Below, one piece after another: positions 25,112-33,744 of a DNA stretch of 50,630 bases (positions within the stretch are counted from its first letter, which is position 1; every line of letters begins with the position of its first letter). Origin of the DNA: JBOGDS01 sp050743075 (lineage in GTDB: Bacteria > Actinomycetota > Actinomycetes > Jiangellales > Jiangellaceae). Location of the stretch: assembly GCA_050743075.1 (NCBI GenBank), contig JBOGDS010000023.1:1-50630 (forward strand), given 5' to 3'. The position numbers and the translations under genes were made by a program. A model generated the notes under the pieces. The model was not told where the DNA came from. It ran no database searches and saw only the letters and a program-made list of their open reading frames with translations.

Positions 25112-25486
25112 TCATCCGGCATCGGCCAGGACGGGCTCGGCCGGCGTGAACAGCGCACCGAGCCGTGCGATCGCGTCGGGGTAGGCCCAGTAGTACACCC
25201 AGGTGCCCCGCCGTTCGCAGTCGATCAGGCCGGCTTCGCGCAGGACCTTCAAGTGGTGGGAAATGGTGGGCGGGGTCAGGTCGAACGCATCGAGCAGGTC
25301 GCACACGCACGCTTCGCCGCCGGCGTGGGCACCGATCATCGACAGCAGGCGGAGCCGTACCGGGTCGCTGACCGCTTTGAGCACGGCAGCGAGTTCGACG
25401 GCGTCGGCCTCGGCCAGAGGCTCCCGCACGACGGGTGCGCAGCAGACGGCCGCATCCTGATCCAGAACCGGGATCTGATTCGACAT
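25112..25486 (-). CDS. arsR: ArsR-family arsenite-responsive repressor
   Basis: 124 residues from ATG 25486. The winged helix shows LKAVSDPVRLRLLSMIGA and the alpha-3 metal site GEACVCDLLDAFDL, which is the classic CVCDL As(III)-binding motif, followed by TPPTISHHLKVLREAGLI. An N-terminal CC pair may add ligands. It is divergent from a small Cys-rich gene, with a clear inverted repeat in between, and probably controls both sides. Confidence 0.92.
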   Translation of the reverse strand: MSNQIPVLDQDAAVCCAPVVREPLAEADAVELAAVLKAVSDPVRLRLLSMIGAHAGGEACVCDLLDAFDLTPPTISHHLKVLREAGLIDCERRGTWVYYWAYPDAIARLGALFTPAEPVLADAG

Positions 25487-25494
25487 AGGTCTAA

Positions 25495-25510
25495 TTTGAC
25501 AGATGTCGAA
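25495..25510. promoter_or_regulatory. ArsR operator
   Basis: TTTGACAGATGTCGAA is an inverted repeat of the form TTnGACA..TGTCnAA, nine bases upstream of the arsR ATG and 52 bases before the divergent small gene. It fits well-known ArsR/SmtB operators. Confidence 0.7.
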
Positions 25511-25561
25511 GTAAGATGCAAGCTCTCTGGAGAAGACCACGACTGTCCATCGGAGCCACTC

Positions 25562-25717
25562 ATGAAGCTGCTCAGCCGAAGCCGCACCCGCGCCCAGCGC
25601 CGCGTACCCGCCGTCGAGTTCTGCGAGTCCTGCTCGCAGGTCTGCACGGGAGCGGACCGCGCGGACGCAGCACTTGATCGCGCGAAGACCAGGGCGGCGC
25701 TGTATCTCCTACACTGA
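25562..25717 (+). CDS. Small Cys-rich protein (51 aa)
   Basis: 51 codons from ATG 25562, GGAG seven bases upstream. After a basic N-terminus (LLSRSRTRAQRR) comes EFCESCSQVCTGA with Cys21, Cys24 and Cys28 (CxxCxxxC). The tail is helical and basic. I recall similar short FCxxCxxVC proteins in actinobacteria but no function. The divergent position to arsR and shared operator hint at arsenic-linked expression. Confidence 0.65.
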   Translation: MKLLSRSRTRAQRRVPAVEFCESCSQVCTGADRADAALDRAKTRAALYLLH

Positions 25718-25775
25718 CGGCCGCCGCCGTCTGCCTGGCCGGCGTCGCGGTCATCATGTACGCCCCCCGATCCTC

Positions 25776-26174
25776 ATGAGCCAGCTCGAGGCGAACAAGC
25801 AGCTGATCCGAAGGCTGGTCGACGAGGTGCTGAACGCCGGCCGTCTCGACATCCTCGACGAGCTCTACCAGCCACGCCTCGCACCAGCCGCGCGGCGGTG
25901 GATCGAGCCATTCCTGGCATCCTTCAGTGACGTCCACATGAGAGTCGACGAACTGATCGCCGAGGGCGACGGGGTGGTAGGTCGCTTCACCTGCTCCGGC
26001 ACCCATACCGGCCCCTGGCTCGGCCACCCACCCACCGGCCGCCGCTTCACAGACATCGCCGAGGTCTACATCTTCCGCATCGCCGACGGCCGCATCACGG
26101 CCGCTTGGGGCCTGGAGGACACCCGTACGCGCCTTCACCAGCTCGGCCTCGCCGAAGGGTCTGTTCAGCCCTGA
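25776..26174 (+). CDS. SnoaL-like (NTF2-fold) ester cyclase family protein
   Basis: 132 residues. NTF2-like cone fold with NKQLIRRLVDEVLNAGRLDI at the start and the typical strand set DELIAEGDGVVGRFTCSGTH, GHPPTGRRFTDIAEVYIFRI, DGRITAAWGLEDT. SnoaL relatives cyclise or hydrolyse polyketides or act on unknown substrates. It converges with the flavin monooxygenase gene, overlapping by ten bases. Confidence 0.82.
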   Translation: MSQLEANKQLIRRLVDEVLNAGRLDILDELYQPRLAPAARRWIEPFLASFSDVHMRVDELIAEGDGVVGRFTCSGTHTGPWLGHPPTGRRFTDIAEVYIFRIADGRITAAWGLEDTRTRLHQLGLAEGSVQP

Positions 26175-27802
26175 CCGTGTCCTGCGCCGGCGAGCCACCG
26201 GTCGAGGTAGGCGCGGAGGCCCGCGAGGTCGGAACCGGCGCGGAAGGCGATGTGTCCGTCGGGACGGATGAGGTAATGAGCCTCGTGTGAGCCGGTCAGG
26301 CCAAGTCGGGACAGGGCCTCGCCTGTGTCGTCGTGCAATGCACCTGGCGACGGGTCCCGGCTGAGGCGTTGCACGGCAACCACGCCCATGATGCGCTCGG
26401 TCAGTTCGGTGACGGCCGGTGTGCGCCAGGCCTGCGATGGCCCGCACAGCAACAGATGGAAGCACGGCGCTGCGAGCGCCCGGTGCACCGTGCCGGGCTC
26501 GCCGTTGCGGCGAACAGGCGCATCGGGAAGGCGGTCCCCGGCGCGCGGACCTCGCCGTGGTGGGTTCGAGCCTTCTGCCGAGAGCGGGCTGCCCCGGTAA
26601 CGGATGGCGAGCTGAGACACCGTGCGGAACCCGTAGCCCCTTCCCCGGCTGAACCGAAGGGCAAGCGGCACCAGCCGCGGTGCCAACTCGGCGCGCGCGA
26701 GGCGGACCACCGGGTTGGGCGAGGTGGCGATCGTGAACGCCCGATCGGTGAATCGCAGCACCCGGTGGCCGACCGGGGCCCGCTCCGTCTCATAGCTGTC
26801 CAGCAGCGCCGGGACACCAGTGCCAGCAACGACGAGGCTGAGTTTCCAGCCCAGGTTGACCGCGTCCTGGATGCCGGTGTTCATGCCCTGCGCGCCGGCC
26901 GGGCTGTGGATGTGCGCGGCGTCCCCGGCCAGGAAGACCCGCCCTGATCTGTAATGCGCAGCGCCCCGATTGTGCAGCCGGAAGTTCGTCATCCACACCG
27001 GATCATGCACCCGCACCGACCTCGCCGTGTAGGCATTGCTGAGTGCCTGCACCTCGTCGAGGGTGACCGGTCGCTCGACCGTTGTGGCATCGGTTCGTGG
27101 GCGCATGGCCAGAATCCGCCAGGGCGCCGGCTCTCCGAGTGGGAAGAAGAACAGCATGCCTCGCGGCGACATGAACACGTGCGCTGCGCCAGCCTCGATC
27201 CCGTCGGCCTCGACGTCAGCCAGCACGAACGTCTGCGGGTACGCCGCGCCTTCGAACGCTATCCCCGCCTGCTGGCGGACGGTGCTGTGCGCGCCGTCGC
27301 AACCGACCACGTACCGGGCGTGGACGGTCTCGTCGGGCCCGTCGCGGTGGCGCAGATGACAGGTCACGACACCATCGCTCTGGCGCAGCCGGATCAGCTC
27401 GGTGCCGCGTTCGATGTCGGCACCGAGACGTGTCAGCCGGTCGCCGAGGATGCGTTCGGTCTCTGCCTGGGAGATGAAGAGCAGATACGGATAGGCGGTG
27501 TCGTCGATGCTGATATCGAACAGCTGGATCGGCACGATGCGGGCGCCGAAGTGCATCTGCAGCCGGACCGCGCGATTGCCGCGCGCGACCAACTCGTCGG
27601 TCGCGCCGAGACCGGCGAGAACCTCCAGCGTCCGCGGCTGCACGGCCATTGCCCGCGACTCGTGTACCCGATCCGACTGCCGATCGACGATCCGAAACCG
27701 AGCGCCGTATGCCTGTAGCTGTGCGGCGAGCGCCAGGCCGGTTGGGCCAGCGCCCACGACCAGCACGTCGACGTCAGGCTCAACGCTGCCCATGCGGCCC
27801 AT
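26165..27802 (-). CDS. FAD-dependent aromatic monooxygenase
   Basis: About 545 residues from ATG 27802 (AGGTGGG nine bases before); GTG 27817 is possible. PheA/TfdB group of class A flavin monooxygenases: Rossmann motif VLVVGAGPTGLALAAQL, DG motif YVVGCDGAHSTVRQ, GD motif FLAGDAAHIHSPAGAQGMNTG, and a thioredoxin-like C-terminal part. Hydroxylates aromatic or drug-like substrates with NAD(P)H and O2. Rifampicin monooxygenases share this architecture, but the substrate is not determined. Confidence 0.88.
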   Translation of the reverse strand: MGRMGSVEPDVDVLVVGAGPTGLALAAQLQAYGARFRIVDRQSDRVHESRAMAVQPRTLEVLAGLGATDELVARGNRAVRLQMHFGARIVPIQLFDISIDDTAYPYLLFISQAETERILGDRLTRLGADIERGTELIRLRQSDGVVTCHLRHRDGPDETVHARYVVGCDGAHSTVRQQAGIAFEGAAYPQTFVLADVEADGIEAGAAHVFMSPRGMLFFFPLGEPAPWRILAMRPRTDATTVERPVTLDEVQALSNAYTARSVRVHDPVWMTNFRLHNRGAAHYRSGRVFLAGDAAHIHSPAGAQGMNTGIQDAVNLGWKLSLVVAGTGVPALLDSYETERAPVGHRVLRFTDRAFTIATSPNPVVRLARAELAPRLVPLALRFSRGRGYGFRTVSQLAIRYRGSPLSAEGSNPPRRGPRAGDRLPDAPVRRNGEPGTVHRALAAPCFHLLLCGPSQAWRTPAVTELTERIMGVVAVQRLSRDPSPGALHDDTGEALSRLGLTGSHEAHYLIRPDGHIAFRAGSDLAGLRAYLDRWLAGAGHGQG

Positions 27803-27835
27803 GCTGACATGGCCCACCTGAGAGGACGTGAAGTC

Positions 27836-28834
27836 CTACAAGCCGGGCAACGCGTGGAGCAGCCAGTAACACACGGCTGCCACCAGGCCGGCCATCGGAA
27901 TCGTCACAACCCAGGCGCTGACGATGGTCCCCGCCACCCCCCACCGCACGGCAGACAGCCGCTTGGTCGCCCCGACACCCATGACAGCTGAGGTGATCGT
28001 GTGTGTCGTCGAGATCGGAGCTTGGAACACGAAGGCCGTCGTGTAGAGCACCGATGCCGCCGTTGCCTCGGCGGCGAAGCCGCGGGGCGGATCGAGGTGG
28101 ACGATACGACGACCCAGTGTCCGCATGATCCGCCAGCCACCGGCGTACGTCCCCGCGGCCAGTGCCGTCGCGGCCAGTACGATCACCCACCACTGGACGT
28201 CGAACCCGCTCTGGTAGCCACCGACGACCAGGGCGAGCGTGATGACGCCCATCGTCTTCTGAGCGTCCTGCAGGCCGTGCCCCAGTGCCATCGCCGCCGC
28301 GCTCAGTGTCTGCGCGATCCGGAACCCGCGGTTGACCCGACCAGGGTTTCGTCGTCGGAACGCCCACTGGATCGCCGTCATCAGCGTGTATGCCAGCAGG
28401 AACCCGACCAGCGGCGACACCACCATCGGAATGAGCACCTTCTCGATGATGCCTGACCACTGCACCACCTCGACCGCGGCGAGCGTCGCACCCACCAGGC
28501 CGCCGATCAGGGCATGTGACGATGACGACGGCAGCCCGAACCACCAGGTGATCAGGTTCCAGGCGATGGCGCCGACCAAGGCCGCGAGCACGATCACCAG
28601 GCTGGAGTCGGCCACGGGCAGCTCCACGATGCCGGCCCCGACTGTCTCCGCCACACCGGTCCCGAGGAACGCCCCGAACAGGTTCATCACGGCCGCCAGC
28701 ATCAGCGCGGCCCTCGGCGTCAGTGCGCGCGTCGACACGGAGGTGGCGATCGCGTTGGCGGCGTCGTGAAACCCGTTCGTGTAGTCGAACGACAACGCGA
28801 CGATGACGACCGTGACGATGAGGGCGAGCTCCAA
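27836..28834 (-). CDS. pit: Low-affinity inorganic phosphate transporter (PiT family)
   Basis: 332 residues, about ten membrane helices. PiT signature GFHDAANAIATSV near residue 21 and its repeat APISTTHTITSAVMGVG near the C-terminus, plus SSSHALIGGLVGATL. Moves phosphate (often as metal phosphate) with protons. The gene begins three bases after the DUF47 stop. In relatives pit and its DUF47 partner sit beside pstSCAB; here 6 kb of other genes lie between. Confidence 0.93.
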   Translation of the reverse strand: MELALIVTVVIVALSFDYTNGFHDAANAIATSVSTRALTPRAALMLAAVMNLFGAFLGTGVAETVGAGIVELPVADSSLVIVLAALVGAIAWNLITWWFGLPSSSSHALIGGLVGATLAAVEVVQWSGIIEKVLIPMVVSPLVGFLLAYTLMTAIQWAFRRRNPGRVNRGFRIAQTLSAAAMALGHGLQDAQKTMGVITLALVVGGYQSGFDVQWWVIVLAATALAAGTYAGGWRIMRTLGRRIVHLDPPRGFAAEATAASVLYTTAFVFQAPISTTHTITSAVMGVGATKRLSAVRWGVAGTIVSAWVVTIPMAGLVAAVCYWLLHALPGL

Positions 28835-28837
28835 GGC

Positions 28838-29455
28838 TCAAGACTCCTTGAGCGCGATCTGCTCGATGATGTTCGCCACGTGCTCGAAGCCGTCCACCGC
28901 CGACTCCAGCGTGTCGACGACGTCCTTGAGTTTGTACGCGGTCAGCGCGTCGTAATCCCCGGAGAAGATCTTGGCCACCAGCTTCCGGTAGTCCTGGTCG
29001 GCCTGGTTCTCCAGCCGGTTGACCTCGATCCAGTAGTCGTGCAGGTCGCCCATCGTGCGAAGCCGCGGCATCGCCTCGGCCGTCAGTTCTGCCGCGCGGT
29101 CGAGGACGTCGACCATATCGGCGACGTCGCCCGGCAACTCGCCGATGCGGTAAAGCACGATCAGGTCGGCGACGGCCTCCACGTCGTCCAGCACGTCGTC
29201 GAGTCCGGATGCGAGCCGGTAGATGTCCTCCCGGTCGAACGGCGTGACGAACGTCGAGTTCACCCGCCGGATGATGTCGTGGGTGTGCTCGTCACCCTTG
29301 TGCTCGATCTCCTTGAGGCGAGCGGCGACGTTGGCCCGGTCGGCGTCATGGGGCAGTGCCTCGGAGAGCAGGTGGACGCCCTCCCGGACGTTCTGTGCCG
29401 ATGCGGCGAACAGATCGTAGAACACGGTGTCGCGGGGCGAGAGGCGCAAGCGCAC
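28838..29455 (-). CDS. PhoU-like DUF47 protein, Pit partner
   Basis: 205 residues, all-helical DUF47/PhoU-like: FYDLFAASAQNVREGVHLLSE, EIEHKGDEHTHDIIRRV with conserved acidic metal ligands, FVTPFDREDIYRLASGLDD and ENQADQDYRKL. Such proteins regulate Pit activity. GTG 29455 has GGAG four bases upstream. The plus-strand stretch 29498-29508 reads, on the minus strand, GTTTACCGCCT, a possible half PHO box. Confidence 0.9.
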   Translation of the reverse strand: MRLRLSPRDTVFYDLFAASAQNVREGVHLLSEALPHDADRANVAARLKEIEHKGDEHTHDIIRRVNSTFVTPFDREDIYRLASGLDDVLDDVEAVADLIVLYRIGELPGDVADMVDVLDRAAELTAEAMPRLRTMGDLHDYWIEVNRLENQADQDYRKLVAKIFSGDYDALTAYKLKDVVDTLESAVDGFEHVANIIEQIALKES

Positions 29456-29550
29456 GGGACTCCGTCCGGGGTCGCGGTTGGAAACGATGCGAATGCTAGG
29501 CGGTAAACAGGCGGTGGCGCGCACGGAGCCGCACGGAGGCGACCGGCCGG

Positions 29551-31125
29551 TCAGACCCCGAGCGGGTTCGGCATGCCGTCGGCCGGCAACCACGACGTGC
29601 CGTAGCTGTCCCACCAGAGAATGAGTCCCCAGGTCAGGGCCAGGAAGAGGACGAAGACCGACCAGGCCAGCCGCGAGTCGCGGTCCAGCGGTGCGGCGAG
29701 CACCCTGATGCCGTACCGGACCCGCGCCGTGCCCGGCCCGAGCCAGACCAGAAGCATCGCGACCGCACCGCCGGCAAGGTAGGGCAGGCGTTCGTTGGGC
29801 TGCTCTGACAGCCCGACGGCCGCACCGACCACAGCGCCGCACACGCCCACCCAGACGATCTGAACGGCCGCGGGCACAGCGCACACGACCACGTCCCACG
29901 GCGTCCCGATGGCTGCGATCCACGTGTCGCCGCGCTGTGCTCCGCGGGCCAGCCGGCGCTCGTTGAGCCGCCAGCGCATCCGCCAGGCGACCCGGGCGAC
30001 CACGGTGACCGCGAACAGGGTGAATGCCCCCACGTACGGCGCGACGCCGATCAGTATGAGCAGCGCGAGGGTGCCCGCCCCGACCGCCAGCCGGGCGGGC
30101 ATGTCCGCCAGCGGTCGCGCCTTGCCCGCCGGTACCGGCACGTTCGCCGGTGCAGCCGGCACGGCAGGCGGCGCGGACTTCCCGGACTGCGCGCCTGGCG
30201 CGACCGGCCTCGCGGGCCGCGCGGCGGGCGTTGCGAACGCAGGCAGATCGAGCCGCGTGGGAGACAGCGAGCGCGGCACGGAAGCTGTGGGTGCTGCCGT
30301 CATGACGACCGAGGTGGCATCCGTGTCACCCGAAGAGTCCAGCCGGTCCCTGATTTCACCGACCGTCGGCCGGCGTTCGGGGTCCGGTGCGAGCGCCGGG
30401 TGGAGGATCGCCGCCAACGAGGGCTCGAGCCCGTTCAGGTCGTGCTCGCCTCGACGGATCCGGTCCAGTACGGCGGCGTCGGGGCCTCGTCCGTAGGGCG
30501 GCCGGCCGGTCGCGGCGTATGCCATGGTCGCCGCCCAGCCGTGGACGTCGGCCTGCGGTGACGGTTCCCGTCCGGCAACCGTCTCCGGCGCCAGGTAGCC
30601 CGGGGTCCCGATGACCAAGCCCGTCGCCGTCAGCCTGGTCTCGTCGACGGCGCGGGCGAGGCCGAAGTCGATGAGCACGGGACCGTCGTCCCCCATGACG
30701 ACGTTCCCGGGCTTCACGTCACGGTGCACGACCCCGGCGCGGTGGACCGTGCTGATCGCCTCCAGCAGCCCCGCCGCGAGCCTGGTCAACGCGCCCGCCT
30801 GGAGCGCACCGTGGTCGGCCACGACCCGGTCGAGCGACGGGCCGCGCACGTAGCGGGTCACGATGTAGGGCGGGTCGCCGTCCACGTCGGCGTCGAGAAC
30901 CTCGGCGACGCGACGGCCCCGAACCCGTCGTAACGTCGACACCTCGCGGCCGAATCGTTCCCGGCCGTCGTGCCCGCCGACGAGCCATGGACGCAACGCC
31001 TTGACGGCCACCAGGTCACCCGTGGGGCCGATCGCGAGGTGCACGACGCCCATTCCACCCTCGCCGATGCGCTCGACCAGGTGGTACGGCCCGAGCCGCC
31101 GTGGCTCGGTCGTGGGCGCGCTCAC
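29551..31125 (-). CDS. Membrane serine/threonine protein kinase
   Basis: 524 residues from GTG 31125. Kinase domain about 14-265: Gly loop IGEGGMGVVHLA, Lys42 in LVAVKALR, catalytic HRDVKPGNVV, DFGLARAVD and GTPGYLAPE. A Pro/Ala-rich linker (around 290-350) leads to four or five membrane helices at the C-terminus, and there is no PASTA domain. The ligand, if any, is unknown. It precedes the DUF47/pit operon on the same strand with a 95-base gap. Confidence 0.88.
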   Translation of the reverse strand: MSAPTTEPRRLGPYHLVERIGEGGMGVVHLAIGPTGDLVAVKALRPWLVGGHDGRERFGREVSTLRRVRGRRVAEVLDADVDGDPPYIVTRYVRGPSLDRVVADHGALQAGALTRLAAGLLEAISTVHRAGVVHRDVKPGNVVMGDDGPVLIDFGLARAVDETRLTATGLVIGTPGYLAPETVAGREPSPQADVHGWAATMAYAATGRPPYGRGPDAAVLDRIRRGEHDLNGLEPSLAAILHPALAPDPERRPTVGEIRDRLDSSGDTDATSVVMTAAPTASVPRSLSPTRLDLPAFATPAARPARPVAPGAQSGKSAPPAVPAAPANVPVPAGKARPLADMPARLAVGAGTLALLILIGVAPYVGAFTLFAVTVVARVAWRMRWRLNERRLARGAQRGDTWIAAIGTPWDVVVCAVPAAVQIVWVGVCGAVVGAAVGLSEQPNERLPYLAGGAVAMLLVWLGPGTARVRYGIRVLAAPLDRDSRLAWSVFVLFLALTWGLILWWDSYGTSWLPADGMPNPLGV

Positions 31126-31196
31126 GTAGATGACGGTAACCCGCCGCCGGCGGAGCACGTGCGTTTGACCCGGTCGGCGCAGGGAAGTGGACGGCC

Positions 31197-31412
31197 ATGA
31201 CGACGACACCCCCGTTCCCACCGCTGCCGCCGGATGAGCCGCGGCCACCGGATCCGGGGCCGACGCCCGCACCAGGGCCGCCGGAGCCGATGCCGCCCGA
31301 GCCGGCGCCTGAGCCCCCGATCCCTCCAGCGCCGACGCCCGAACCCGGGCCGATGCCCCCTCAGCCCGGCCCCGGCCCGAACCCAGCCGTTCCCCCGACC
31401 CCAGACCTCTGA
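31197..31412 (+). CDS. Proline-rich small protein, possible
   Basis: 71 residues, roughly half proline (PPFPPLPPDEPRPP and repeats of PxPEP). ATG 31197 has a GGGAAGTGGA stretch before it and lies 71 bases from the divergent kinase gene. Composition could also arise by chance in GC-rich DNA; coding is uncertain. Confidence 0.35.
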   Translation: MTTTPPFPPLPPDEPRPPDPGPTPAPGPPEPMPPEPAPEPPIPPAPTPEPGPMPPQPGPGPNPAVPPTPDL

Positions 31413-31418
31413 GACGGG

Positions 31419-31465
31419 GTGCGCCAGCCTCTCCCCGGACCGCCCACGTAGTCCGGGAGGCGCAC
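31419..31465. terminator. Imperfect GC hairpin after the proline-rich frame
   Basis: GTGCGCC (31419-31425) pairs with GGCGCAC (31459-31465), with a further CCGGAC/GTCCGG stem inside and a bulge. The remaining bases to 31569 show no gene. Confidence 0.35.
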
Positions 31466-31569
31466 TGTCTGTGCTCCCGGCGGGCCTGTGGGCGCTGGGC
31501 CTGCACCATGTCCGGCAAGGCGTAGGGTGGCGCTGGTAGACGGCGGTTTGTGCAGGTCACGCCTTGTGT

Positions 31570-31585
31570 TCGAACGCGTGTTCGA
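31570..31585. promoter_or_regulatory. LexA (SOS) box
   Basis: TCGAACGCGTGTTCGA matches the actinobacterial SOS consensus TCGAAC-N4-GTTCGA exactly. A -10 hexamer TAGGCT (31587-31592) follows at once, and an ATG lies six bases beyond (31599), so LexA would cover the promoter. Mycobacterial 13E12-family genes, relatives of the gene downstream, are known to carry such boxes. Confidence 0.85.
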
Positions 31586-31638
31586 CTAGGCTGGGCTCAT
31601 GAATCCGCCGGTCGACGAGGGCGACGCCCCTGGCGCAT

Positions 31639-33297
31639 TTGCGCGAGATCGCGCTGCGCCGTATGGCGACGCTGCGCCGTCCGCGGGCGGTGTCGCCGTC
31701 GCAGGCCGATGCCGCCCATGGTGCACGTCAGAGCGCATCCGATGAGGTCTGGCCGGGTGTGTTCGGTCGGGACGAGGTGGCCGCGCGGGCGGCGCTGGTG
31801 GAGGGCGCTGAGCCGGCTGGAGACCAGCGGCCCGGCGGGCGCGCCGGTGAGATGACTGGTCTGCTGTCCGCGGCGGCGCTGCCCGGCGTGGGCGATCTTC
31901 CAGGGGTGGCGCCAGGACCCCGGCTGGCTGGTCTGCTGGCGCAGCTGGTCCGCAGCGCGAACACGGCTCCCGCGGCCGAGGGCGCCGCACTGGTCTCAGC
32001 GGTACCGGGCGGAATGCGGTCGTTGACGGAGTTCTCCCTGGTCGAGGTGGCAGCAGCCTGCGACCGGATGGTGTCGTGGGCCGCGGCAGTGCAGGCCGAG
32101 GCGCTTGCCGTGCTGGCTGCCCGGCAGGTCATGCCGACGCTTCCGGACGGCGTGGTCTCGTCGTCGATCTCCGCCGACGGGATGGCGGGGCGGTTGGTCG
32201 CGCCGCGGCTGGGCGTCTCGCCGCGGACCGGCGAGCAGCGGGTGCGCGACGCGTGCCAGCTCACCCGCACGCTGCCGGGGACACTCGCGGCGCTCGATTC
32301 CGGCGCGATCACGACCCGGCATGCCCGGGTGATCTGTGACGAGACGGCCCGCCTCGAGCCTGCGGTCGCTCGGCGGGTCGAGCAGCGGGTCCTGCCGAAG
32401 GTGCCGCGGTTGAGCCCGGCGAAGCTGCGGGCGGCGATCGCGAAGATCGTCGGCACCGAAGACCCCGCAGGTGCCGAGGCCCGGTACGAGCACGCACAGT
32501 CTCGGCGTGACGCGTGGATGTGCACGCTGCCCGACGGCATGGCGGAGATCTGCGCGGTCATGCCGGCCGCCGACGCCGTCGTGGTGATGGCCACCCTGGA
32601 CGCGGCGGCGACGGCGATGAAGGCTGCGGACCCCTCCGATGGTCGCACCATGTCCCAGCGCAGAGCCGACGTGCTCGCCGCCCTGGGGTGGAACGCACTC
32701 CATGCCGGTCACCTCGGCGGTCCGTGCAGCTGCGATGGCGGCACCCGACAGAAGCTGGCCAAAGGCCGGGGCGGCCGTCCGGTCGCGGTCGTGGTCACCG
32801 TGGCCGCGACGACACTGCTGGGCCTGGACCATCTACCGGGAGAGCTGGCCGGGTACGGGCCGATCGCCGCTTCCGTCGCACGCAAGCTTGCCGCCGGCGG
32901 AACCTGGCGACGCCTGCTGACCGACCCGGTCACCGGCGCGGCACTCGACTACGGCACCACTCGGTACGCGCCGCCGCCCGACCTCGTCGAGCTGGTGCAG
33001 ATCCGGGACCGCACCCGCCGCTTCCCTGGGTGCAACCAGCCGGCACATCGCAGCCAGATCGACCACACCATCCCCGCCGGGCAGGGCGGGCCGACGAGCG
33101 CCGCCGACCTCGGCCCACTGTGTATGCCGTGCCACCTCGCGAAGACACATGCAGGCTGGCATGTCGAGCAGCCCGAACCAGGCCGGTTCGTCTGGACCGA
33201 CCCGACCGGCCACCAATACACCGTCGAGCCGGAACCCGTCGGACCGGTCATCGCCGGCGACCCGGTCGATCCGGAGCCTGATCCGCCACCGTTCTGA
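31639..33297 (+). CDS. DUF222/HNH endonuclease (13E12 repeat family), 5' end frameshifted
   Basis: The main frame runs from TTG 31639 (ATG 31663 and ATG 31852 also possible). The DUF222 part spans about residues 100-400 of this frame, and the C-terminal HNH region reads RDRTRRFPGCNQPAHRSQ, IDHTIPAGQGGPTSAADLG, LCMPCHLAKTH. Relative to the common family pattern the C-rich CRFPGC and RHHHRLKTH positions are partly replaced, so nuclease activity is doubtful. The natural start appears to be ATG 31599 behind the LexA box, but that frame ends at TGA 31743; a one-base shift is needed to join it to the body. Confidence 0.75.
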   Translation: MREIALRRMATLRRPRAVSPSQADAAHGARQSASDEVWPGVFGRDEVAARAALVEGAEPAGDQRPGGRAGEMTGLLSAAALPGVGDLPGVAPGPRLAGLLAQLVRSANTAPAAEGAALVSAVPGGMRSLTEFSLVEVAAACDRMVSWAAAVQAEALAVLAARQVMPTLPDGVVSSSISADGMAGRLVAPRLGVSPRTGEQRVRDACQLTRTLPGTLAALDSGAITTRHARVICDETARLEPAVARRVEQRVLPKVPRLSPAKLRAAIAKIVGTEDPAGAEARYEHAQSRRDAWMCTLPDGMAEICAVMPAADAVVVMATLDAAATAMKAADPSDGRTMSQRRADVLAALGWNALHAGHLGGPCSCDGGTRQKLAKGRGGRPVAVVVTVAATTLLGLDHLPGELAGYGPIAASVARKLAAGGTWRRLLTDPVTGAALDYGTTRYAPPPDLVELVQIRDRTRRFPGCNQPAHRSQIDHTIPAGQGGPTSAADLGPLCMPCHLAKTHAGWHVEQPEPGRFVWTDPTGHQYTVEPEPVGPVIAGDPVDPEPDPPPF

Positions 33298-33453
33298 CCG
33301 TCGCGTGATCACGACCCGGGCAGCGTTCCTGCATGCTCCCGCGTCGCGTGACAGTCGATGAAGTCCGCACGGACAACCAGGCCGGCACCGCAACCGGCTG
33401 GCTTCCCGGTCATCGGCGCCCGTTCAGCTGGCAGGAAGGCTGGACCTCCGTGG

Positions 33454-33658
33454 TTACACGTCGGCTCGGGTGCAGATCATGACGGCGTTGCCGTCGGGAT
33501 CTGCGACGTACGCCATGCGTTCGTTCCATGGCTGGTCCACCGGCTTGAACAGCACGTCGTACCCACGCGATCGCAGGTCGCCCACCGCCGCGTCGACGTC
33601 GTCGGTGTAGATACAGCTCGAACGCGTGCCGACCCGGAAAGGCCTCGCGGTACTTCAC
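33454..33658 (-). pseudogene. VOC (glyoxalase-fold) protein remnant
   Basis: The C-terminal part of a VOC domain is readable: YTDDVDAAVGDLRSRGYDVL and MAYVADPDGNAVMICTRADV before a TAA. The piece upstream, YREAFPGRHAFELY, is in another frame, and the N-terminal half is missing. The flanks 33298-33453 and 33659-33744 hold nothing recognisable. Confidence 0.65.
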
Positions 33659-33744
33659 GGCATCACGCTCCCATCACCAACACGACGAACACGACCGGTC
33701 GATCCCGACGTGTGCCGCACCGGCCGGGCGGGTACGTCAGGCGT

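Noticed and set aside
31197..31412. Proline-rich frame as a firm gene
   Set aside because: Kept only at low confidence; runs of CCG/CCC codons arise easily in such DNA and there is no family match.
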